DNA of 64,000 bases, taken from contig PCDI01000002.1 of the NCBI GenBank assembly GCA_002778195.1, positions 3,299,234 through 3,363,233 of the forward strand. The letters run 5' to 3'. Origin of the DNA: Raffaelea ambrosiae. Lineage: Eukaryota > Ascomycota > Sordariomycetes > Ophiostomatales > Ophiostomataceae. This document shows, piece by piece, positions 57,025 through 64,000 of this stretch; positions within the stretch are counted from its first letter, which is position 1; every line of letters begins with the position of its first letter. A model generated the notes under the pieces. It saw nothing but the letters and a program-made list of their open reading frames with translations, searched no databases and was not told the DNA's origin. The translations under genes were made by a program, and so were the position numbers.

Positions 57025-58929
57025 TCAATATCGTATCCGCCGGCCACGGCGCCTCCCTATGGCCATGCCCGTCATGCCCACCGCCGTCGTCATGGCCGCT
57101 CGCTGCGCAGCCTCCACGGCGGCCTCCGCTACGGTGCTCCCCAGCTCCGCCCGCGGCACATGCCACACGCTCACCTCGCAGCCCGCCCGCGCACACCGGC
57201 CCAGCGCGTCGCTCAGCCGTTGCCACAGGTCCCGGTTCGGCACCGGGTGGTTGTGCGCCGTGTGCCAGTGGCGGCCGGCCCACTCGCGCAGCCACTGCGT
57301 GGCCGTCTTCATGGTATGGTACGACGACGTCACCAGCACGATGCGGTCGACGACGACGGGGGCGTGGTCCTTGGCAGCCCAGTCGCGAAACGTCAGCGCC
57401 TCCAGCAGGGCCTGCACGTCGACACGGCGGCGGCGGTGCAGCTGCCGCTGTTGTTGTTGTTGTTGCTGTTGCTGTTGGGAGTGGTGAGTGTTGCGACCAC
57501 CACTGCCCTCGTGTTGTTTTCGTTGCAGTCGCTGCTGCTGCCGCTCGTACTCGTTCAGACGCAGGTCCTGCCCGTCGTCGTCGTCGTCGTCCTCGCTCGC
57601 CTCTTCCTCCATGACACCGGACACAACGCCGTCGGGGTCCGTGTTGTACGCAAAGGCCCAGCCGGCGGGCCCGCCGCCACTGCTGCTGCCATTGCCACTG
57701 CCACCACCCCCGCCCCGGCCGAGGACGTGGCCACCCGTGGTGATGAACAGCGTGTTGGCATACTGGGTCTTCTGGCCCGGGGAGCGTTTGCTCTCCCGCG
57801 TGTTGTTGTCGTCCTCCTTGTCGTCCCCGGCTTCGCCGTCCAGTTGCATCGCATTGGCATCACTTCTCTTCACCTTGTGTTTCGTCCTCGCGCGAGCTGC
57901 CATGGGCATTCCCGGCAGAGTTGTGTGCATGCCAAAGGCAGAGAAATTGGCGGGAGCAGGGAACCCCGGCGGCGGAGTGAAGACGGTGGCCGTCCAGACA
58001 CCGCCCTTGCCGCTGCCCATGAGCTTGGTCGCGTTGGGCTTGACCATGATCTCCGCCCCTGGGCTGGGAAGCGGAACCAGTGGTGGTAGTGGTTCTGCTG
58101 CTGCTGCTGTTGTTGTTTCTGGCATCTCCATTTCGACGTCGTGGCCGGCAGCCAGCGGGGGAGTGTTGTCGGCGTCCATCATGTAGTGCGAAGCCATGTG
58201 CAGCAGAGGCAGTCGTTCGACGACGGGGGCCTCTGGCTGAGGGCCTTTGACCCGTTTTCGGCGGCGACGATAACTGTCTTTGTTCTTGTGATGGTTATCG
58301 CTGTCGTCGTAGTCGTTGTCGTAGTTGTAGGACTCGTCGTCGTTCCCGTCGTTGCCATCGTCAGAGCTGTTTGGCCGGGCCAGCGCGCCTGCAGCCCAGC
58401 TGACTCTCTGTTCGAGTGGCAGACCAGCACGCCTGCTGTTGATCCTCCATCGGGGCGGGCCCAGAAGCAGCCTCTTGCCGCGTCCGCGTTGGACGGTAGC
58501 CTCCGTGTCAACAGCCGAATCCTCATCTTCGTCGGCCCAGCGGGCGTCGACCACGTCGCACACGTACGACCCGTACTGGGTGACGCGGAGGTTCAGGCGC
58601 ACCGAGAGGTCTCCAGCGGCCAGGCTGCTCAGCCCGTGCGCACGGTGAGCTGGCGGCTGCACGACGGCCGTTACCTGAGGCCGGGAGCGGTGGTTCGTGC
58701 CATTCCCTTGTCCTCCTCCTCCTCCTCCTCGGGCTTCCGACACAAACAGATCCAGCTTCAGCTGCGCTGGCGCACCAGCCCCGGCATCGACCCGGGGACC
58801 GCGGCCACGGCCCTGTCCAGTGCTGCGGCCTTGGCTGAGGGCGCGGTTGTTCGCGCCAGCAGCAATGCCTGCGTGCTGTCGAGACAGCGCGAGAGCGACT
58901 GGCTCGCCGGAACGCGTCCGCTTCGGCAT
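57025..58929 (-). CDS. RNase H-like domain protein with degenerate active site
   Basis: Single exon, 634 aa. The N-terminal about 380 residues are mostly disordered (Gly/Arg-rich, Asp/Asn-rich, basic KRRRKRVK). The C-terminal about 250 residues follow the RNase H1 fold as found in fungal proteins: TLFITTGG, then PAGWAFAYN, a long Asp/Gln-rich insertion (poly-Asp, poly-Gln), RVDVQALLEALTFRDW, VDRIVLVTSSYHTMKTATQWLREW, GRHWHTAHNHPVPNRDLWQRL and VSVWHVPRAELGSTVAEAAVEAA. Compared with the D-E-D-D active site, the first Asp is Thr398, the Glu is Asp504, the second Asp is Ser535 and the last position reads Glu. The NRDLW block is intact. RNA-DNA hydrolysis is therefore unlikely; a binding role is possible. 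The gene opens MPKRTRSGE and has no intron. Confidence 0.8.
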   Translation of the reverse strand: MPKRTRSGEPVALALSRQHAGIAAGANNRALSQGRSTGQGRGRGPRVDAGAGAPAQLKLDLFVSEARGGGGGGQGNGTNHRSRPQVTAVVQPPAHRAHGLSSLAAGDLSVRLNLRVTQYGSYVCDVVDARWADEDEDSAVDTEATVQRGRGKRLLLGPPRWRINSRRAGLPLEQRVSWAAGALARPNSSDDGNDGNDDESYNYDNDYDDSDNHHKNKDSYRRRRKRVKGPQPEAPVVERLPLLHMASHYMMDADNTPPLAAGHDVEMEMPETTTAAAAEPLPPLVPLPSPGAEIMVKPNATKLMGSGKGGVWTATVFTPPPGFPAPANFSAFGMHTTLPGMPMAARARTKHKVKRSDANAMQLDGEAGDDKEDDNNTRESKRSPGQKTQYANTLFITTGGHVLGRGGGGGSGNGSSSGGGPAGWAFAYNTDPDGVVSGVMEEEASEDDDDDDGQDLRLNEYERQQQRLQRKQHEGSGGRNTHHSQQQQQQQQQQRQLHRRRRVDVQALLEALTFRDWAAKDHAPVVVDRIVLVTSSYHTMKTATQWLREWAGRHWHTAHNHPVPNRDLWQRLSDALGRCARAGCEVSVWHVPRAELGSTVAEAAVEAAQRAAMTTAVGMTGMAIGRRRGRRIRY

Positions 58930-61900
58930 GTCTGCTGGATGTTGGATGCGCGCTGGCAGGCAATCGATAACGTCGCGTCGCGATGGAGGAGCCGCTCACT
59001 GGAATTCGGAGTTCTGCCGATGCTGCTGCTGATAATGCTGCTCCTGGTCCTGCTGTGATGCTGCTATTGTTTGTTTCGCCGCGCTACCGGTTCCCATCTA
59101 AGGCAATTGTTGCTAACCACGGCGCGTCTGATTAAGGGGCTTTTTTTTTGTCGCCGTTATCTCCATCACCAACGGCAACGGCCACAAGTCAGCTCGTACT
59201 GTGGTAGTTTGGGTACCAAAAAAGTGGGCCCGCTCACTTCCCACAAGGCAGAATCCTTCAGCCCATTCTCTGTCTGATGAGCCATACAGTGACATACTGG
59301 ACAGCTACTGGACAGCGGCTGACCCTGGTGGGACATTGGTGCGAAGCAGGCCCGCACGCTCAAGGCAGGATGGTTGCATTTGCTACATGGCTGCAATCCT
59401 TCGCTGGTTGGTTTCATTTTGTTTGTGGAGAGCTGCATGTGCAGCAGACAAAGAGCGCCATAGTGGCAACAGGGCGCATTGCAACGAGCAAAAATCGTGC
59501 ATCGCAAAACCGCTCACTGCTGGGATCAAGAGCTTTTCGTCTTCCAGAGTAGTCGTCTGTGCTGGCGTTGCAAGAGACTCAGAGAAACCACGGCAGGCCC
59601 TGCACGGAAAACACCGGGGTCATCGAGCATGCTACCGTGCAAGCATCTTGCATAAGTGGCAGGCTTGCGCAGGTTCTGTTGTTTCTGCGTCTCGTCGTGC
59701 TACTCTGCAGCTCGGCCAGCCTTGCCCTGGCAAGCAGGGAAACCGCATCTACTATGTAAGAGACGCGTCCCAGAGGCAGGCTGACTGCCTCAATCGGGTC
59801 ATGCATCCGCTGGACAAGCCTCTTCGTGATCGTGTGTCAGATATCTACAAAGTAGCGGCAAATAATTTCGGCCCTCGGCTGGGCCGGGGGCCAAAAAAAA
59901 ATTAGAGAAGGAAAAAGAAAAACTACAACCAACGCATGGCATCCCAATATTGAGCCAGTACGAGTCGAACCCAATGTCCGGGTTTGTCTCTATCCTATGG
60001 AGATCCAGATATCTTCTCGTCCAGGGCATGGTCGTGCGTGCTGTATCGTGATCTACTTTGCATCGTGCAGACAATACATAGTAGATGAGGTTGAAAGGAT
60101 TCTGGCCTAGGGGGCAACGAGGTGAGATAGACCCAGGAACGGCTCTCTGTGCCTAATGGGAAAGCCAACCGAGAGAAAGCCAAAAACAAAACAAAAAAAG
60201 TCCCGACAGGAAAAAAAAAACCTTCAGCACATCATGCACCCGCAGGGGCCTGGCCTTGGTGGTTTGGGGGTCAGGGCGGCCGTGGCTGCGGACGTGGCGC
60301 TTCCAGGCCAAGGTCTGGAACCCAAGCGCTTCCTTCGCATGCCCTCACCCGTCCTCGCACATCCACACTCTATTGCTGCGGGACGACGTCATAGGACGCC
60401 CGTGGTTTCGTTACGAGCGCACCGCCCGTCCAAACAGAAGGGCGCTACGGCACGCCACGCGGGCGTTGGACGGGGGTGGCTGACAGGACACGAAACGACT
60501 GGGTCACTTGCCCGCGTATTGTTCACCCTGATAACCCCTTATGCTTGCCGGGGAGACTTCTTCCAGTTTGTCTGTCCCACCCACGGGTCCAACATATGGG
60601 TTTTGCCAAGCTAGTCGCTGGTCTGGCCCAGCTCTGGACCAGCCCTGGCCCAGCCCTGACCCAGTGTTCCTCGTGCTCGCTGCAGCATTGCACCGGCAAG
60701 CCACTTCCAGCCAGGTCCGTCGAAATAGAGGCAAGCGAAGAATACGAGTACTCGTGACAATGTGTCTGTCTGTCTGTCTCTGTCTGTCCGAGCGCCCAGA
60801 TCCGGGCAGAATCGCTGGCCTGTCTGCAAGCCTGCGTCAGGATCAGGGGCCTGATGGCATGTAGGCAGAAGAAGTGCATGCGGATCGGCAGGATCGGCGC
60901 CAGCACCGGACAACGTAATTACGCTGCGAGATGCACACATAGCAGCAAGAGATACTGCACACAAGCCATCTGGGCTCCAACAGCGTCTAATTGTTCCCCC
61001 ACCCGAAGGTTTTACCTGGCAAGGATAACACGGCCCAAGCAGCTTTGCCAAAACAGCTTTACCCTGCAGCCGTCCTCGGACACGTACTATGTACACACAC
61101 ACACACACGTCTGCACTTGGATTTCGACGGTGCTAGCTGGGTGAGTGCGCCCGCAGCAGCGGCCGGCCAACCCGACCCGCGCATAAGGCGACGAGATCCA
61201 GCTGCCGTGGACTCTCCTGGAGGGCCTCCCCTGGAGGGCTCGACATCCCGTGATTTGGCGGGGTTGTGTGTTTTGTGAGGTTGTGTGAGCCTGTGTGCGC
61301 TTGTGTTTTTTTCGTGTGCTTTCCCGGTTGTTTTGCTTTTTTTTCCTTTGTTTTTTTTTCTGCGTGTTTTTAATTTTCGTTATCACTTTTTTTTTCACAG
61401 TGGCTCCGTTTGCGGTGGTCCTTTTGTAGCTGCCCCCTTTCTAAACCCTTTTCAAACCGGATTGCGGCATGTCGTCTTGTGAGAATCCAGTAAGGATCGG
61501 CACCGACTGGGCTTCTGCTAGAGCATTTCCGCGCCGCGCGCTGTTGCCGATGCAGGGTCTTGGTGTGGCCTGGCCACTGGACCGACGCTCGATGGCGACT
61601 GCCTGGCCAGTGGGCTTGTACATAATAGTAGGGGGATGTCTCCTTACATGGCGCACACCGAGAAGCCGTCGACCGCAACTGGCATTTCAGTGCAGCCCCC
61701 ATCCGCATCGCAGGATGCCGTGCTAATTCTGCAGCTGGCCAGGAGAAGAAAATGGACGAAGAAGTTTTTCTACTGGAGTGTGGTATTAGTCTCGGGTCCG
61801 GCCAGATACCAGATCTGGTGGTTGCTTTGCTGGCCGCGGGTGGTGTTGTGGCGGTAGCGTGGTAGCAGTCGCGGTGGTGGCGGCGGGTGTGATTGATGTG

Positions 61901-63780
61901 CTGCAATTTTCGTGGTGCTCGTTGCACGAGACGTCGTGAAAGCGTCGTGGAAGCGCCGTGGAGAGGCCGTGAGAAAAGGGTGGAGGGAAAATTTAAGACA
62001 AGCAGGCGAGGCTGGAGAGGGGAGGGCAATGCCGGTCCTAATATGTCGGATATCTCAGCAGAGATATGCAATGTGTTCGTTCTTCCCTGAGAGAGATCCT
62101 TCTGTCTGAGACAGACTGCCCTTTCCCTCCTTGACGCCATAACTAGTGCTTGGTGCCTCTCTGGCTTGTTCCCGCAAGGCAGTCACGACCAGCCGTTGGC
62201 TCTAATTATGTTCCGCAACAGGCAAGCACGGGGGCGGCTGCTGCATGCCAAGCAGCACGACGGCACCCACAATACGAGTGCCCAATTTCACTAGCCACCA
62301 ATGGACTGACCCGTGAGTTAAGCACTACGTCACAAACATCCGATGTTTTTACACTGGCAGTCGCTAGCGGCGGAGCGCTGTTGCTGCAGGCGCAGCCAGA
62401 GCAGAGCCCAGACTGGGCTGCTTCTCGTCGGCGCTCCAGTGGCTTCTGGCCCCCGAGACCAGCCCGAGACGCCCACACACGCCCACACACGCCCACACAC
62501 GCCCGGTCGCACCCACAGGCCAGTCTCACCTGCCGCCTAGCGAGCAACCATCTCCATGCTCCAGGCGCTAGAGCGCCCCGCTCTCACCCGCCAGTCTGTG
62601 TGGTCGGGAAAACGCATCTTACAGAGCACGAAGCCGTGCCGGCAGTCCGGCCACTGCCTTGCTTGTGGCTGCCCTGTGGCTGGCCAATCCAGGGCGGCGG
62701 AGCACGCTCCTGCACGCCTGGCTGGGTCCGCCAGCTGATGTGTCTCAGGGCCAAAAAGGAAAGAATAGCTAAATAGGAAGGAACGGCAAAACACACGAAT
62801 GGCAGAGAGATCAGACCCAAAAAGCCAGGGCACGCACTGGGAAGGAGCCAGAAGACCCAGAAGGGGCCAAAAGCGACCCGAAATGGGACCCAGAAAAAAA
62901 ATTAGACCCTTCTCCCCTAAACACAAACACAATCACAATCCAAAAGAGATTTCTCCATCTCTCAGAGCCCGTCTAGCACGCAGCGCGCCCATTCAGCGCC
63001 TTTCACCCCGGCGGCTTCCCACCCATTCCATTCCCTGCAGAACAAAAAACGGGCGGTCAAACTAACCACTGGTATCTTGCATTGCCGTTGCGCCTCGCCG
63101 TCCACGCCTTTTTCACGACGACTAATGGTAATATTTTTGCCCAGCACGCCCGTTCCTTGTTTTTGTTCTTCTTCTATTTTGCTTCCTCTGCCAGCCGCGG
63201 ACCAGAGGTGTCTCGTGCAACTGTGCATCCTGCAGGCGGATCCTGTCTCCGTGCAGCTTCTCTCGTTCATTTTCGCATTAATTTTCGATTTGTTTTATTC
63301 CACTATTTTCCCATTTGTTTTTGTGGTTGATTTTCCCGCCATTTTAGTTAGCGATTGTTTTTGCGCCTACTTTTTGCGGGCGCCTGCTCTCTTTCCTCGG
63401 CCTGCTTACATTTCACCGTCCCAGCTGCTGCCTCGACACGGCTCTGCGCACTCGCCTTTTCTTCTCTCCAACGCTGCGTGTCGTTGGCCCTGCCTCGTTT
63501 CGCTGTCCCTTTGCTCTCGTTTTCTGACTGCTGCTTCCTCCCGCTCCTTCTTCCCGTCTCTCGTTGTGCGCTGCCTGCCAGGTCCCGCACGACGTCCTCG
63601 CCTTCCTCTTTTTTGGCGTTCTTTTCGTCTTCATCATCACAACCTCTCAACTTTGACCTCACCCGCACCCACACCCTCGCCCTCACACCCTCACGCATTC
63701 GCACGCACACCCACCCGTCCTTTGCTCCCCCCTCCCGGATCCGATGCGCCAGGATCCCACCGCCCTCTCCCCCTGCGAAG
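58930..63780. other. Gene-free region before the right-edge gene
   Basis: About 4.8 kb. No family-like frame: the longer ones (59201-59905 plus, 61370-62140 minus, 62150-62776 plus) have random composition. Features are TACTATGTA/TACATAGTA at 59750, 60075 and 61085, a short (AC)n near 61094, TGTCTGTC repeats near 60763-60788, CACACGCC repeats near 62473-62500, and a pyrimidine-rich probable leader from about 63280 to 63780. Confidence 0.5.
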
Positions 63781-64000
63781 ATGGCCAGCCCTACGCCACC
63801 GCCGCCGCCTCCTGTCGGCGAGGATAGCTGGCTGGACTTCATCGACCAGCAGCGCCGCGCCGCCAACTCGCTCGAGCAGCGCATCCGCGTCGTCGAGCTG
63901 TTCCGCTCAGCCGTCAGCGCCGAGCCCGGCAGCATCCGCCTCTGGATCGCCTACTGCGAATACTTCTGGGGCCTCTATGTCGAGTGCATGCAGCGCGCCG
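63781..64000 (+). CDS. Probable helical-repeat (HAT/TPR-like) protein, 5' part only
   Basis: Open from ATG 63781 to the window edge (73 codons seen, no stop). It starts MASPTPPPPPPVGEDSWLDFID and continues with two amphipathic helices (SLEQRIRVVELFRSAVSAEPGS, IRLWIAYCEYFWGLYVECMQ). The pattern of a Trp-rich helix pair with xxEPGSxRLWxAYCxYFW resembles half-a-TPR repeats of RNA-processing factors. Identification is tentative because most of the gene is outside the window. The preceding pyrimidine-rich leader and good start context support the start; the upstream ATG at 63744 is in another frame. Confidence 0.6.
   Translation, partial: MASPTPPPPPPVGEDSWLDFIDQQRRAANSLEQRIRVVELFRSAVSAEPGSIRLWIAYCEYFWGLYVECMQRA

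Noticed and set aside
59201..59905. Plus-strand open frame of 234 aa
   Set aside because: No family-like pattern, Cys/Trp/Arg composition like random sequence, and it contains the intergenic TACTATGTA motif.
59950..59975. TTCGA-containing T-arm-like sequence on the minus strand
   Set aside because: The flanking bases do not form the T-stem and no A-box lies at the right distance.
61370..62140. Minus-strand open frame of 256 aa
   Set aside because: Low-quality composition, no motif, unrelated to neighbours.

Overview
The window is nuclear DNA of a filamentous ascomycete, most likely a Sordariomycete. The evidence is gene structure (short GT-AG introns, often with CTAAC- or CTGAC-like branch sites), GC-rich third codon positions, pyrimidine-rich leaders, fungus-specific families (CFEM, Som1, fungal CorA-like, PI-PLC-X-like secreted protein) and gene-free stretches of several kb. 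Species cannot be fixed from sequence alone. One 20-base run of N (1135-1154) marks an assembly gap inside an intron.

Layout. 0.9-9 kb: a caspase-like/C2H2 zinc-finger fusion protein (+), a hotdog thioesterase (-) and an RluA-type tRNA pseudouridine synthase (+). 9-13 kb: gene-poor, with a tRNA-like relic. 13-22.3 kb: a dense plus-strand block with a secreted PI-PLC-X-like protein, a CorA-like membrane protein, TFIID subunit TAF8 and RACK1/CPC-2. The last RACK1 intron carries a C/D-box snoRNA that matches the U24/snR24 type. 22.3-26.4 kb: gene-free. 26.4-31.7 kb: an MFS transporter, then an intronless LRR-protein kinase of a type I associate with bacteria. 31.7-39.2 kb: gene-free and rich in microsatellites. 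39.2-42.6 kb: an intronless three-module protein (isochorismatase fold, AlkB dioxygenase, GST-C-like). 44.4-49.4 kb: an XRCC2-like RecA-fold protein (-) followed by three small mitochondrial-protein genes (Som1, Cox7a/Cox9, mitoribosomal uL22m). 50-51.2 kb: a CFEM membrane protein (-). 51.2-57 kb: gene-free. 57-58.9 kb: a protein with a catalytically degenerate RNase H fold (-). 59-63.8 kb: gene-free. 63.8 kb to the end: the 5' end of a probable helical-repeat (HAT/TPR-like) protein.

How the genes relate. This is mostly a mosaic of unlinked housekeeping genes. Translation and RNA modification recur: the pseudouridine synthase, RACK1, an intronic snoRNA expected to guide 25S rRNA 2'-O-methylation, and uL22m. 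The Som1/Cox7a/uL22m trio is a small mitochondrial neighbourhood with shared divergent promoters. Several proteins keep a recognisable fold but lose or change catalytic residues: the isochorismatase module (Ser for Cys), the RNase H module, the XRCC2-like protein (no Walker A) and the CorA-like protein (no GMN).

The most noteworthy signals are the bacterial-type LRR kinase, the isochorismatase-AlkB-GST fusion, the caspase-zinc-finger fusion, the intronic U24 snoRNA, and a recurrent intergenic 9-mer (TACATAGTA/TACTATGTA, at least 14 exact copies, none found in a called exon). Exon boundaries were derived by hand from splice signals, reading frame and family continuity.
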